Source: Verrucomicrobiota bacterium (GTDB lineage Bacteria > Verrucomicrobiota > Verrucomicrobiia > Limisphaerales > J093). Taken from it: a stretch of DNA of 64,000 nt. A program made the translations under genes and the position numbers. A model generated the notes under the pieces. The model saw nothing but the letters and a program-made list of their open reading frames with translations. It was not told where the DNA came from and made no database searches. The stretch is from contig JAKLFY010000008.1 in assembly GCA_022710935.1 (NCBI GenBank), positions 1-64,000 of the forward strand, read 5' to 3'. Position 1 is the stretch's first letter. Each line of letters starts with the position of its first letter. Positions 43,300 to 52,938 of the stretch are shown one piece after another.

Positions 43300-44592
43300 T
43301 TAATAGGTGGCTTTCACGCCCACGTAGAACCGGTTGCGATCGTACTCGCGGAGGGGGATGTCGGAGTCGAGCTTGTCATAGGCGTAGCCGGCCTCGGCCG
43401 CGAAGTTGGCCGTGATCTCGTACGCCAGATTCACGTCAACAGTGTAGAAGTTGTCGCTGTCGCCGTCGTACATGCCCTCATTATAAGTCCCGTTCTGCCA
43501 GGAACCCCGCAGGGTGCCGACCAGCTTCGGGAAGATCCGATGGGCGATAAAGGCGTAGACGGTTGTCGCTTCCTGGGAAACGGTGAATGAACTCATGTCG
43601 TCCGATGCAGCGATGGCAACATCGGTCGGACGGAGGTCGTGTTTGACCCCCGCGGACACCTTGCTGCCCTCCATGTACTCGTACGCCAGCGCCGCATCCA
43701 CAAACGGCGCCGTCACATTGTCCACATCCGCATTCGGATACCGGGCGTAATTCACACCAGCCCGGATCTGCGCGGTCAGACCCGGCAGGGCCGTGTAGTC
43801 AACCCCCAGGAATCCGTAGTGCGACTCCTGATTTCGAGCATCGCTCTCCGGCACTGTCGGATCCGGAGTCTCGGTGTACCAAAGCTGGTCGCCGCTCGTA
43901 TAATCGAAATAGCCGTATTGATAGCCGACCAAGCCGATGATCGCCGGCTGGAACTGCCACCGCAGGTCGGCAGTCGCCAAGTGCTCCATGCGATCCAACA
44001 GGGCCGAGATGCTCGCCGGACCGTCGTCACGGTAGTTGTAGTAGGTGTTCGAGTAGCCCAGACGCGATCCCAGTTGCTCCGTCAAACCGGTGGTCAGCCC
44101 GATGCCGGCGTAATTGCGCCATGCGTTGCCATCGGTGCGGACGTAGCTGGCCTGACCGCCGTTGGGCTCGAGTATGCTCGGCTCCTCGGAGTAAACGGGC
44201 GATTCGAAGAAATCCAACCGGAACCGCTCCGAAAACGCATGCGAGGCGGCGATCTCCGCACGCACGGTGTGGTCAAATTCCTTGCTGCTCGGCTGGGCCT
44301 CGTACCAGCGCATGTCGTAATCCAAGCTGGCCGTCAGCGTGGTCTGGTCCCGCAGCAGCACATACTTGATGCCCGGGGCGAAATTGATCCCCCAGCTCTC
44401 TTCATCGACGTCCCCGAGATATTCCCTCGCCTCGGGCGTCAGATCGGAGGGCGTGGTTCGGTAGTTGTCGTCGTAAAAGCCGCGCAACTTGGCCGATACA
44501 CTCCACGGCCGCCCGGACCCGTCGACTGCCTGACCCTGCAGGCTGAGTGCACCCACTGCCGCTAAGCTGGCAAACGTGATCAGTTTATTCAT
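43300..44592 (-). CDS. Outer-membrane beta-barrel protein of the exopolysaccharide locus
   Basis: 430 residues. Signal peptide (LITFASLAAVGALSLQGQA). The rest is alternating-hydrophobic strands rich in Tyr, Trp and Gly (LRGFYDDNYRT; GYQYGYFDYTSGD; YAYDKLDSDIPL) and ends in an aromatic residue (YVGVKATY), the usual signal for barrel insertion. Such proteins often precede polysaccharide export genes in this phylum, and one idea is an outer-membrane pore or adhesin for the polymer. The start is the ATG at 44592. It is the first gene of the exopolysaccharide operon. Confidence 0.8.
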   Translation of the reverse strand: MNKLITFASLAAVGALSLQGQAVDGSGRPWSVSAKLRGFYDDNYRTTPSDLTPEAREYLGDVDEESWGINFAPGIKYVLLRDQTTLTASLDYDMRWYEAQPSSKEFDHTVRAEIAASHAFSERFRLDFFESPVYSEEPSILEPNGGQASYVRTDGNAWRNYAGIGLTTGLTEQLGSRLGYSNTYYNYRDDGPASISALLDRMEHLATADLRWQFQPAIIGLVGYQYGYFDYTSGDQLWYTETPDPTVPESDARNQESHYGFLGVDYTALPGLTAQIRAGVNYARYPNADVDNVTAPFVDAALAYEYMEGSKVSAGVKHDLRPTDVAIAASDDMSSFTVSQEATTVYAFIAHRIFPKLVGTLRGSWQNGTYNEGMYDGDSDNFYTVDVNLAYEITANFAAEAGYAYDKLDSDIPLREYDRNRFYVGVKATY

Positions 44593-44745
44593 AAAGCATC
44601 TTGCCCTGATTTGGATAGCGCTGCCTCGATCCAGTTCAAATTTAGCTTGAAAGGTTGACGGCTTTTTAAGGTCTCGATTGAGGGTTGTCAAACATAAATC
44701 TCTGACATTCTTCGTTTCCAGTGCTTTTCAGCGTGCCCACAGGCC

Positions 44746-45636
44746 TCATGACGCCCCCAGTGTCGAGCGATGCGCAGCGCGGCTCGCCAACCAATAAACA
44801 GCCAGCGCGAGCCAGATAATCCCGAAACCCAGGGCGCGCGCGCGTGGGAACGGTTCCCCGTACACCGCCACCCCCAGAATCAACCCGCAGGTGGGCGACA
44901 CGTACTGGAGCAAGCCCAGCGTGGAGAGTTTCACCAGGCGAGCAGCCGACGCAAAGAGCAGCAGGGGCAGGGCGGTCACAACGCCCGTGAGGATCAACAG
45001 GCTGTCGCCCCAACCGCCGCTTTGTCCGAAACGGCCGACGCCCTGGGACTCGAGCGCGCCGAGATACCCGGCAGCCGGAAGCCAGAGCAGCGCAGTCTCG
45101 ATCGTCAGCCCCGGCAGAGCGGGCAGGGGAGCGGTTTTCTTGATCAATCCGTAACATGCGAAGCTCAGCGCCAAAACAACCGCAATCCAGGGGAACGCCC
45201 CGTACTGCCAGGTGAGGAACAGCACCCCCAAGGCCGCGATCCCAACCGCCATCCACTGGATCGCCCCCAGCCTCTCCCGCAGCACCACCACGCCCAACGC
45301 CACGCTTACGAGCGGATTGATGTAGTACCCGAGACTCGTCTCCACGATCCGATCGTGGTTTACCGCCCAAATGTAGACGAACCAGTTCAGTCCCAGGAGC
45401 AGCGCCGCGCCGAGGTAAATCGCCAGGGTCCGTCGCTGCGTTGCCGCCGCAAGCAGCGTCCGCCCCTGTCTCGACAGGATGACAAGCAGGGCGAGAAAGC
45501 CAAACGACCAGACGATGCGGTGCGCGAGGATCTCCGGAGCCGGCACCGTCCGCAGCGCCTTCCAGTACACCGGCAGCAGCCCCCAGAGCAAATAGGCGCC
45601 CAGCCCCAGCCAGATTCCTTTGCGCGCGGACGACAT
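44746..45636 (-). CDS. rarD: RarD-type EamA-family transporter
   Basis: 296 residues with about ten membrane helices. The text RKGIWLGLGAYLLWGLLPVYWK, EILAHRIVWS, GLNWFVYIWAVNHDRIVETSLGYYINPLV and LLQYVSPTCGLILGVAVYGEPF is characteristic of RarD. The family name comes from chloramphenicol sensitivity, but the natural substrate is not settled. It lies 65 bp downstream of purH on the same strand and may be read from the purine transcript. Confidence 0.9.
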   Translation of the reverse strand: MSSARKGIWLGLGAYLLWGLLPVYWKALRTVPAPEILAHRIVWSFGFLALLVILSRQGRTLLAAATQRRTLAIYLGAALLLGLNWFVYIWAVNHDRIVETSLGYYINPLVSVALGVVVLRERLGAIQWMAVGIAALGVLFLTWQYGAFPWIAVVLALSFACYGLIKKTAPLPALPGLTIETALLWLPAAGYLGALESQGVGRFGQSGGWGDSLLILTGVVTALPLLLFASAARLVKLSTLGLLQYVSPTCGLILGVAVYGEPFPRARALGFGIIWLALAVYWLASRAAHRSTLGAS

Positions 45637-45701
45637 CGTGGGGTGCGCCCTTCAGGGCGTGGACAGGATCCGATTCACACCTCGCGGGCGATTTGCCTGT
45701 G

Positions 45702-47291
45702 TCAGTGACGAAAATGCCGGATCCCGGTGAAGACCATCGCCACGCCCCGCGCATCAGCCGCCTCAATGACCTCGGCGTCGCGCTTCGATCCGCCCGGCTG
45801 AATCGCCGCCGTCGCTCCCGCCTCCGCGGCCGCAACCAGTCCGTCGGGGAACGGAAAGAACGCATCGCTGCAGACCACGCTGCCCCGCAGAGATAACCCG
45901 GCCTCGCCCGCCTTCCAGACCGCGATCCGACTGGCATCCACCCGGCTCATCTGGCCCGCCCCGATCCCGAGCGTGCGATCCGCCGCGGCATACACGATCG
46001 CGTTCGACTTGACATGCTTCACCACCCGCCACCCGAACAGCAAGGCCTGATACTCATCCTCGCTGGGCGCCCGCTTCGTCACGACCTTGACCTGATCCCG
46101 CGCCCGCACTGTCGCGCGGTCCGGCTGCTGCCAAAGAAGCGACTCGAAGCCAACGCCCCGAATCTCTCCCCCCGCGGCGGTGTGGGAGTCCATCGACACC
46201 TCGATCAGCCGCAGATTCTTCTTCTGCTGCAGCACCGCCCGCGCCTCCGGCGTAAAGGAGGGGGCCACCACCACCTCGCTGAAAATCTCGGCGATGGCCG
46301 TCGCGCACGGGCCGTCCATCGGTTGATTCACGGCGATGATGCCGCCGAAGGGCGCCTGCCGATCCGTGGCCAGGGCCTTCTCCCACGCCTCGCACAGCGA
46401 CGCTCCCCGGCCGACCCCGCACGGATTGGTGTGCTTGAGAATGGCCAGCGTCGGAGCCTCGCCCCGGAACTCCGAGATCAAGGTCGCCGCCGACGTCAGA
46501 TCGAGAATGTTGTTGTAGGAAAGCTCCTTGCCATGGATCTGCCGGAAATGCTCGGCAAACCGCCCATAGAGAGCCGCCGGCTGGTGCGGATTCTCTCCGT
46601 ATCGCAGCGCCTGCACCCGCGGCGCGTCCACGATCAACCGATCCGGCGGCGCGCCGCCGCCCAGCCGGTCGTCCGCCGCCAGATCCGCTCCGCCTCCCGC
46701 CCCGAGCCAGCGCGGCAAGTGGGCCGCAATCGCCCCGTCGTACGCCGCGGTGCGCGCATACACCTTCACGGCGAGCCGTCGACGCAACTCCAACGTGGTG
46801 GCGCCCTGCGCTTGAATCTGGGCCGCAACCTCCTCGTAGTCCGCGGGATCGACGATCGCCGTGACGTGTTCGTGGTTCTTGGCCGCGCTCCGCAGCATGG
46901 CCGGGCCGCCGATGTCGATGTTCTCAACCACGTCCGCCCGAGTCGCATCCGGGCGTGCGACAGTCTCCTCGAACGGGTAGAGGTTCACCGCCACCAGGTC
47001 GATCGGGCGGATGCCGTGGCGCTCCGCCGTCGCCTCGTGCTCCGCGTGGCCGCGCAGATAGAGCAATCCGCCATGAACCTTGGGATGAAGGGTCTTGACG
47101 CGCCCATCGAGCATCTCCGGAAAGCCGGTGAACTCGACCAGGTCGACCACCGGCAACCCCGCCTCCCGGAGCGCCCGGGCCGTGCCGCCGGTCGACAACA
47201 ATTCGATGCCGGCCTGGGCCAGCACCCGCGCAAAGGGCACCAGGCCGGTCTTGTCGTACACGGAGAGAAGCGCGCGTCGGATCGGTTGCAT
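45702..47291 (-). CDS. purH: Bifunctional AICAR formyltransferase / IMP cyclohydrolase
   Basis: 529 residues, normal size. It catalyses the last two steps of de novo IMP synthesis. The N-terminal IMP cyclohydrolase part starts [18 protein letters not shown] and includes [15 protein letters not shown] and [17 protein letters not shown]. The C-terminal AICAR transformylase part has [27 protein letters not shown] and [21 protein letters not shown]. The ATG at 47291 gives the canonical N-terminus. purF lies 97 bp upstream, with a REP-like palindrome between. Confidence 0.96.
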   Translation of the reverse strand: MQPIRRALLSVYDKTGLVPFARVLAQAGIELLSTGGTARALREAGLPVVDLVEFTGFPEMLDGRVKTLHPKVHGGLLYLRGHAEHEATAERHGIRPIDLVAVNLYPFEETVARPDATRADVVENIDIGGPAMLRSAAKNHEHVTAIVDPADYEEVAAQIQAQGATTLELRRRLAVKVYARTAAYDGAIAAHLPRWLGAGGGADLAADDRLGGGAPPDRLIVDAPRVQALRYGENPHQPAALYGRFAEHFRQIHGKELSYNNILDLTSAATLISEFRGEAPTLAILKHTNPCGVGRGASLCEAWEKALATDRQAPFGGIIAVNQPMDGPCATAIAEIFSEVVVAPSFTPEARAVLQQKKNLRLIEVSMDSHTAAGGEIRGVGFESLLWQQPDRATVRARDQVKVVTKRAPSEDEYQALLFGWRVVKHVKSNAIVYAAADRTLGIGAGQMSRVDASRIAVWKAGEAGLSLRGSVVCSDAFFPFPDGLVAAAEAGATAAIQPGGSKRDAEVIEAADARGVAMVFTGIRHFRH

Positions 47292-47347
47292 AGGCAAACG
47301 GCAAAATGCCGTCCCTGCCAAACCCGAGTCAATGGACAAATCAACTG

Positions 47348-47389
47348 GCCCGGTTACGGTTCCTCGCGACGCGTGCCGAATAACCGGGC
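47348..47389 (+). repeat. 42-nt REP-like palindrome, copy B (purF/purH gap)
   Basis: It starts GCCCGGTTACGGTTCCTCGC and ends TAACCGGGC, giving a perfect 9-bp outer stem and an additional partial inner stem. It lies between purF and purH, and its last base is also the final base of the purF stop codon. Same family as 9554-9595 and 52690-52731. Confidence 0.9.
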
Positions 47390-48849
47390 TAAAGCAGCCG
47401 GGGCTGCAAATCCTCGCGCGCAAGAACCTCCCCGAGGCTCTGCACGCGGGCGCGTCGTCGCTCGATGATCTGCTTGTCCAGCGCCAGGTCGTAGCGGACC
47501 GGGTAATCGCCGTCATAGCAGGCCAGGCAGAAGGCCGAGGCCGGCAGGCCGGTCGCCCGCACCATGCCCGCCTGCGAGAGATAGGCCAGCGAGTCGGCCT
47601 TCAAGTACCGGCGGATCTCGTCGACGCTGTGGTTGGCGGCCATCAGCTTGCTGCGATCGGGAAAGTCGATCCCGTACACACACGGGTTGACGTGCGGCGG
47701 ACAACTCACCATCACATGCACTTCCCGCGCCCCGGCCTCCTTCAGGTTGGCGACGCGCTGCCGGCAGGTCGTGCCGCGCACGATCGAATCGTCGACGATG
47801 ATCACGCGCTTGCCGGCCACCACTTCGCGGATCAGGTTCAGCTTCACCCGCACATTGAAGTCGCGGATGAGCTGCGAAGGCTGGAGGAAACTCCGCCCCA
47901 CATAGTGGTTGCGGACGAACGCCATCTCGAAAGGAATCCCCGATTCGAGCGAATAGCCCAGCGCCGCGCAGTTGCCGCTGTCAGGCACCGGCACGACCAT
48001 GTCGGCCTGGCGCGGATGCTCGCGAGCCAATTCCCGGCCCATCGCCACGCGCACTCTGTGCACATTCTGTCCGGCGATCGTGCTGTCCGGCCGCGCGAAG
48101 TAAACGTACTCGAAAATACAGAAGGCGCGCCGCGCGTGATCGGGAAACGCCTGGAGGCTCCGCAGGCCATCCCTGTTGATCACCACAATCTCCCCCGGAG
48201 CGATGTCGCGGACAAACGCGGCGTGGATCAGATCGAACGCGCAGGTCTCGCTCGACAACACCCAGGCGTCCCCCAGCCGCCCGAGCGACAGAGGCCGGAA
48301 CCCATGCGGATCACGGACCCCGATCAGCTCCTGCTCCGTCTGCAGGATCAGCGAGTAAGCGCCCTCGATCCGACGCAACGTCTGGACCAGATTGCTGTCA
48401 GCCCCTCGCGGAGCGGGGCGAGCCATCAGGTGCAGGATGATCTCGCTGTCAACAGTGGTCTGGAAAAGCGTGCCTTGCGCTTCGAGTTCCTCGCGAAGCT
48501 GAACGGCGTTGGTCAGATTCCCGTTGTGCGCGATCGCGATCTGTCCGCGCGCGGAATCCGCGGTGAGGGGCTGCGCATTCCGAATATGGGACGAACCCAT
48601 CGTCGAGTAGCGGGTGTGCCCCACGGCCATGTCCCCCTCGAGATCGCGCAGAATGCGCCCGCTGAAGACCTGCGGCACGAGCCCCATCCCGCGGTGAACC
48701 CGGAACTGGCGTCCGTCGCACGAGACGATGCCGGCGCTCTCCTGCCCGCGGTGCTGCAAGGCGTAGAGGCCGTAGTACGTGAGCTCCGCGGCATTCGGAT
48801 GCCCATAGACACCGAACACACCGCAATGGTCTTTGGGATGCTGCTGCAT
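47389..48849 (-). CDS. purF: Amidophosphoribosyltransferase
   Basis: 486 residues. First committed step of purine synthesis (PRPP plus glutamine). The catalytic Cys is residue 9 in [11 protein letters not shown], preceded by a short propeptide as in the Bacillus-type enzyme. The PRPP loop is [14 protein letters not shown]. Two further Cys sites ([12 protein letters not shown] and [11 protein letters not shown]) suggest the Bacillus-type 4Fe-4S cluster. The start is the ATG at 48849, which places the Cys correctly. Divergent from scpA, with 204 bp between. Confidence 0.96.
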   Translation of the reverse strand: MQQHPKDHCGVFGVYGHPNAAELTYYGLYALQHRGQESAGIVSCDGRQFRVHRGMGLVPQVFSGRILRDLEGDMAVGHTRYSTMGSSHIRNAQPLTADSARGQIAIAHNGNLTNAVQLREELEAQGTLFQTTVDSEIILHLMARPAPRGADSNLVQTLRRIEGAYSLILQTEQELIGVRDPHGFRPLSLGRLGDAWVLSSETCAFDLIHAAFVRDIAPGEIVVINRDGLRSLQAFPDHARRAFCIFEYVYFARPDSTIAGQNVHRVRVAMGRELAREHPRQADMVVPVPDSGNCAALGYSLESGIPFEMAFVRNHYVGRSFLQPSQLIRDFNVRVKLNLIREVVAGKRVIIVDDSIVRGTTCRQRVANLKEAGAREVHVMVSCPPHVNPCVYGIDFPDRSKLMAANHSVDEIRRYLKADSLAYLSQAGMVRATGLPASAFCLACYDGDYPVRYDLALDKQIIERRRARVQSLGEVLAREDLQPRLL

Positions 48850-49053
48850 AGAAACAAACTGTCGATCCACAGGAGCGGCCATTCCAGCTCGCCGCACCCG
48901 TGGCTGCAAGCTTCAAGTGCGCCTCCAGAGCCGCATGCCTCAGAGCAGCATTGCCAAAGCCGCACCCGGTCGTTACTTTCCGCGTTCGCGTTGAGGTGAA
49001 GACCCGGCGGGGCGAGACTGCTGTCGGCCCGGTCCCCAACCTCCGGTGAGGCC

Positions 49054-49890
49054 ATGGCCGAATACAAAGTCCAGTTTGAAGTCTTCGAGGGACCGCTCGA
49101 CCTCCTGCTCTATCTCGTCAGGAAGGAGGAGGTCGACATCTACCAGGTGAACCTCACCCGCCTGGCCACCCAGTTTATCGAGTATGTCGACCTGATGCGC
49201 CAGCTCGACCTGGACATTGCGGGCGAGTTCCTGGTAATGGCGTCGACGCTCATGTATCTCAAGAGCCGCGAGCTCCTCCCCGTCGACCAGCAGGCCGTTT
49301 CCCCCGACGACGACGAGGACAGCGACGACCCGCGCTGGGAGCTCATCCGCAAGCTGGTCGAGTACAGGAAGTTCAAGGACGCCGCCTCCCAACTGCAGGC
49401 GCTCGAGCTGCAGCAGGAGCAGATCTACCCGCGCCAGCCCGCCAAACCGGAATTCGAACCCGTTCCCGTCCGCACCGAGGTCTCCCTCTTCGACCTCATC
49501 GGCGCGGTCAGCGCAATCATGAAGCGCGTTCAGGGACGCGAAGAGGCCCGCGACATCTTCGAGGACAAGTGGATCGTCAGCGAGAGAATCGACTTCATCC
49601 GCACGCTCCTGGGTTCCCGCCCCGCCTTTACCTTTGCCGATCTGTTCGGACAGGCGACCAGCCGTTCAGAGGTCGTCGCCACATTCCTCGCCCTCCTCGA
49701 GTTGATCCGCCTGCACCATGCCGTCGCCTTCCAGCGCGAACCCTTTGGCCAGATCGAAATTGCCGCCGCGCCGACTCCTCCGCCCAGCCCGGCCCCTGGC
49801 GCTTCGCCCGACCCCGACCCCGCTGCCGGCCTGTCGGACGCCCATCCGGCAGTCGGCCTCGACGACAGCGCGCCGCCCCCGTTCGCATGA
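49054..49890 (+). CDS. scpA: Segregation and condensation protein A (kleisin)
   Basis: 278 residues. The kleisin N-terminus VQFEVFEGPLDLLLYLVRKEEVDIYQV, followed by GEFLVMASTLMYLKSRELLP, is diagnostic. An acidic linker (DDDEDSDD) follows, and the C-terminal winged helix includes TFADLFGQATSRSEVVATFLALLELIRL. The last 40 residues are Pro/Ala-rich. It bridges SMC heads with ScpB for chromosome segregation. It overlaps scpB by 4 nt (ATGA at 49887). Confidence 0.95.
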   Translation: MAEYKVQFEVFEGPLDLLLYLVRKEEVDIYQVNLTRLATQFIEYVDLMRQLDLDIAGEFLVMASTLMYLKSRELLPVDQQAVSPDDDEDSDDPRWELIRKLVEYRKFKDAASQLQALELQQEQIYPRQPAKPEFEPVPVRTEVSLFDLIGAVSAIMKRVQGREEARDIFEDKWIVSERIDFIRTLLGSRPAFTFADLFGQATSRSEVVATFLALLELIRLHHAVAFQREPFGQIEIAAAPTPPPSPAPGASPDPDPAAGLSDAHPAVGLDDSAPPPFA

Positions 49891-50684
49891 TCGAGTTGAA
49901 ATCCATTCTCGAAGCTGTTCTCTTCTCCGCGCAAAAACCGCTGCGCGCCCTCGAGTTGAAGAACATCCTGACCGCCGCCGCCGAGCAGTCCGACGACGAG
50001 GCCGCCCGCGCCCACAAGCGCGTCAAGACCGCGGACATCGAATCCGCGCTCGAACAGCTTCGCGAAGAGCACGCGGCCGCCGACCGCAGCTTCAGCCTGG
50101 CCTGCATCGCCGACGGCTGGCAATTCGTCAGCAAGCCCGCCTATGCGCCCTGGCTCCGCGTGCTCGCCGGCGAACGCGCCCGCCCCGCCCGCCTCTCCGC
50201 GCCCGCGCTCGAGACCCTGACGATCATCGCCTATCGCCAGCCCGTCACCCGCGCCGAGATCGAGCAGATCCGCGGCGTCTCGATCGATGGCGTCATGCAG
50301 ACCCTCCTGGAACGGAACCTGATCGAGGCCGTGGGGCGCGCCGAAGTCGTCGGGCGGCCCATGCAGTACGGAACAACACGCCTGTTCCTCGAGTATTTCG
50401 GGCTCCGATCGCTCGATGACATGCCCACCGCCGATGAGCTGCGACGCATCCCCGTCGAACGTCCGCCCAACCTCCTCACCGTCGAACCCGGCCTGGCCAC
50501 GGCGCCTCCCGAGCAACTGACACTGCAACCCCAGGAGCAATCGGAGCCGTGCCCTCCCGCCGCGCCGGAAACCCCGGCCTCAGAGCCCTCGCCGGCCCCC
50601 GAACGCCAACCCGCGGACGACCCCCCATCCGCGCCCGATCCGGCGCCGGAAGGGGAGAATCCGCAGCCCCCGTCCCAGGAATGA
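49887..50684 (+). CDS. scpB: Segregation and condensation protein B
   Basis: 265 residues. Tandem winged-helix domains: ELKSILEAVLFSAQKPL, GWQFVSKPAYAPWL, then RLSAPALETLTIIAYRQPVTRAEIEQIRGV and GRPMQYGTTRLFLEYFGL. The last 65-70 residues are a Pro/Glu-rich disordered tail, longer than usual. It binds ScpA and SMC. The stop overlaps the pheA start (ATGA at 50681), so scpA, scpB and pheA form one translationally coupled unit. Confidence 0.95.
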   Translation: MIELKSILEAVLFSAQKPLRALELKNILTAAAEQSDDEAARAHKRVKTADIESALEQLREEHAAADRSFSLACIADGWQFVSKPAYAPWLRVLAGERARPARLSAPALETLTIIAYRQPVTRAEIEQIRGVSIDGVMQTLLERNLIEAVGRAEVVGRPMQYGTTRLFLEYFGLRSLDDMPTADELRRIPVERPPNLLTVEPGLATAPPEQLTLQPQEQSEPCPPAAPETPASEPSPAPERQPADDPPSAPDPAPEGENPQPPSQE

Positions 50685-51742
50685 GCATTCTCGAACACCG
50701 CACCGCCATCGACCGCACCGATCAACAGATTGTCCGGTTGCTCAACGAACGCACGCGCCACGTGCTGGCCATCGGCTCGATCAAACTCAAAAGCGGCCAG
50801 GAGATCTATGCGCCCCATCGCGAGCGGGCCGTGCTCGATCGGATCGCCAAAATGAACCGCGGCCCCTTGAGCCCGGATGCCATTCGCGCCATCTACCGCG
50901 AGATCATGTCCAGCGCCCTCGCCGTCGAGAAGCCGATGACGATCGCGTACCTGGGCCCGGAGGCAACATTCACCCACCAGGCGGCCATCCAACGGTTCGG
51001 GACAAGCCTGCGCTACGCAGCGCTCAAGACCATCGCCGACGTCTTCAGCGAAGTGGCCAAACGCCACGTGGATTTCGGCGTCGTCCCCGTCGAGAACTCG
51101 ACCGAAGGCGTGGTCACCCACACGCTCGACATGTTCATGGACAGCGACCTGAAGATCGTCGCCCAGATCGTCATTCCCATCCAGCACTGCCTCATGGGCC
51201 GTGCCCGCCGCCAGCAGATCCGCCGCCTTTTCGTCCACCCCCAGTCGCTCGCCCAGTGCCGCGGCTGGCTCCAGCGCAACTTCCCCAACGCCGAGATCAT
51301 CGAGACCTCCTCGAATGCGCGCTCGGCCGAGCTGGCCGCCGGCGCCAGGAACGCCGCCGCCATCGCCGGCCTGCTCGCCGCCGAGAAGTACGGCCTGCCC
51401 GTCATCGAACACAACATCCAGGACAACGCGGCCAACGCCACCCGCTTTCTCGTCCTCGGACGCCAATCCCCGCCTCGATCGGGACGCGATCGCACCAGCC
51501 TCATGTTCTGTATCGCCGACCGCGTCGGGGCCCTCCACGGCGCCATCGCCCCATTCCGCAAATACCGCATCAACATGACAAAAATCGAGTCCCGCCCCAG
51601 CAAACGCAAGGCGTGGGAGTACTATTTCTTCGTCGACTGCGACGGCCACATCGAGGATCCGCGCGTGGCCAAGATGCTCGAAGAACTTGGACGACACTGC
51701 GTCTTCGTCAAAGTGCTCGGTTCGTATCCGAACACCGATTAG
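50681..51742 (+). CDS. pheA: Bifunctional chorismate mutase / prephenate dehydratase
   Basis: 353 residues. An AroQ-type chorismate mutase (about 1-90: RTAIDRTDQQIVRLLNERT) is followed by prephenate dehydratase (IAYLGPEATFTHQAA; FGVVPVENSTEGVVTHTLD) and an ACT domain (about 275-353) with the phenylalanine-binding ESRP motif (MTKIESRPSKRKAWEYYFFVD). It turns chorismate into phenylpyruvate with feedback control by Phe. Its coupling to scpAB is a genomic arrangement without an obvious functional link. Confidence 0.95.
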   Translation: MSILEHRTAIDRTDQQIVRLLNERTRHVLAIGSIKLKSGQEIYAPHRERAVLDRIAKMNRGPLSPDAIRAIYREIMSSALAVEKPMTIAYLGPEATFTHQAAIQRFGTSLRYAALKTIADVFSEVAKRHVDFGVVPVENSTEGVVTHTLDMFMDSDLKIVAQIVIPIQHCLMGRARRQQIRRLFVHPQSLAQCRGWLQRNFPNAEIIETSSNARSAELAAGARNAAAIAGLLAAEKYGLPVIEHNIQDNAANATRFLVLGRQSPPRSGRDRTSLMFCIADRVGALHGAIAPFRKYRINMTKIESRPSKRKAWEYYFFVDCDGHIEDPRVAKMLEELGRHCVFVKVLGSYPNTD

Positions 51743-51841
51743 TCCGGGGCCAAAACGCCTGGCCCCGGTCGATTGCCGCCTCGACTCGATCTCCCGAACC
51801 TTGAATGTCACAGCCAAAACAACCCGCGCAACCTGAGTCCT

Positions 51842-52621
51842 ATGCAATCCTCCCTCCTTGCCGTATCGCTCCTGCTGGCGTCCCTAACAGCTTCCACCCT
51901 CATCGGCCAAGACGTGAAACCTGATTCCCTCCAACAAGCGCGCAGCTTCCAACGGTCCGTCACACGCACCGTCGGGGCGGACTACCTGCTGTTTCTTCCC
52001 CGCGAGTATGCCGAGTCCGCGGACAAGAGATGGCCGCTGATCCTGTTCCTCCACGGGGCCGGCGAGCGCGGCACCAACATCTGGCTCGTCGCCAAGCACG
52101 GCCCTCCCAAGCTCGTGACCGCCAAGCCGGACATGCCATTCGTCATCGCCTCGCCCCAGTGTCCGTCGGGCCAGACATGGTCGAACGACACCGTGCTGGC
52201 ACTGCTTGACGAATTGCTGGCCAAGCATCGTGTCGATCCCGAGCGCGTCTACCTCACGGGCTTGAGCATGGGCGGGTATGGAACCTGGAGCCTGGCGCTG
52301 GCCGCCCCGGAGCGTTTCGCCGCGGTCGCCCCCATCTGCGGCGGAGGCGATCCGATCAAGCTGCTCCTGGCCGATCCCCGACGGGCCCAGGCCCTCAAGA
52401 GCCTGCCGGTCTGGGCCTTTCATGGCGCCAAGGATCCGGTGGTCAAACTCGAGGAATCAGAGCGCATGGTGGACGCCCTCAAGCGATTCGGTTGCCGCGA
52501 GGTTCAACTGACGGTTTATCCGGAAACCGGCCACGATGCCTGGATCCAGGCCTATGAGAATCCCAAGCTCTATGACTGGCTCCTTGCCCATCGCCGCAAT
52601 ACTCCAGGCGCGCAGGATTGA
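51842..52621 (+). CDS. Secreted alpha/beta-hydrolase (esterase/phospholipase-like)
   Basis: 259 residues. Signal peptide (LLAVSLLLASLTASTLIG). It is an alpha/beta-hydrolase with oxyanion text LILFLHGAGERG, nucleophile Ser in TGLSMGGYGTWSLAL, the acid in AFHGAKDPVV and His in ETGHDAW. This resembles the predicted peptidase/phospholipase/carboxylesterase group common in Planctomycetes and Verrucomicrobia. Substrate unknown. The ATG at 51842 is chosen because it begins the signal peptide. It lies 99 bp after pheA. Confidence 0.87.
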   Translation: MQSSLLAVSLLLASLTASTLIGQDVKPDSLQQARSFQRSVTRTVGADYLLFLPREYAESADKRWPLILFLHGAGERGTNIWLVAKHGPPKLVTAKPDMPFVIASPQCPSGQTWSNDTVLALLDELLAKHRVDPERVYLTGLSMGGYGTWSLALAAPERFAAVAPICGGGDPIKLLLADPRRAQALKSLPVWAFHGAKDPVVKLEESERMVDALKRFGCREVQLTVYPETGHDAWIQAYENPKLYDWLLAHRRNTPGAQD

Positions 52622-52689
52622 GTCCTCTCTTCGATAATCCAACTGGTTGAACGCTGAGAGCAGCAGTCTTGTGCCTGTCCACGCTCTTT

Positions 52690-52731
52690 GCCCGGTTATT
52701 TCACACGCTTCGCGAGGAACCGTAACCGGGC
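52690..52731 (-). repeat. 42-nt REP-like palindrome, copy C (inverted)
   Basis: It reads GCCCGGTTATTTCACACGCT from the left and ends GTAACCGGGC, the reverse complement of copy B with few differences. The outer stem is perfect over 9 bp. It abuts a second inverted repeat that shares base 52731. Confidence 0.9.
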
Positions 52732-52804
52732 TAACCCGCATAGCAGTTCTCTCGCGAAGTCTGACCGCCATGTGCACCGACGGGGTGTGAAACATGCGGG
52801 TTAG
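52731..52804. repeat. 74-bp element with 11-bp perfect inverted ends
   Basis: CTAACCCGCAT (52731-52741) and ATGCGGGTTAG (52794-52804) are perfect reverse complements around a 52-nt centre. The centre contains TCGCGAAG and GTGTGAAA, words also found in the 42-nt REP, so the two families may be related. A half-site ATGCGGGCTAG is at 38054-38064. Confidence 0.8.
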
Positions 52805-52938
52805 GCCACTGTTCGTTGTGGGAGTCGCCCATGCTCAGCTTGGCGCCGAGGCCGCGATGGTGTGGGAGCGGGGACGCCCTCGTCCCCAAACAATGGGGTC
52901 GCAGAATGTCTTCGCGCGCGACGAGCATTGTCTCGAGA

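Larger units (their letters stand above)
52622..52938. other. 317-bp intergenic region made largely of hairpin repeats
   Basis: No gene is seen between the convergent esterase gene and the unknown 667-residue gene. It holds REP copy C (52690-52731), the 11-bp inverted repeat (52731-52804) and a perfect 7-bp hairpin GGGGACG/CGTCCCC (52870-52887). Any of these could act as a terminator for the two converging genes. Confidence 0.75.

Noticed and set aside
41303-43303. 666-residue open frame opposite the tyrosine autokinase gene
   Set aside because: Long antisense frames are expected at this GC content; the minus strand has all BY-kinase motifs.
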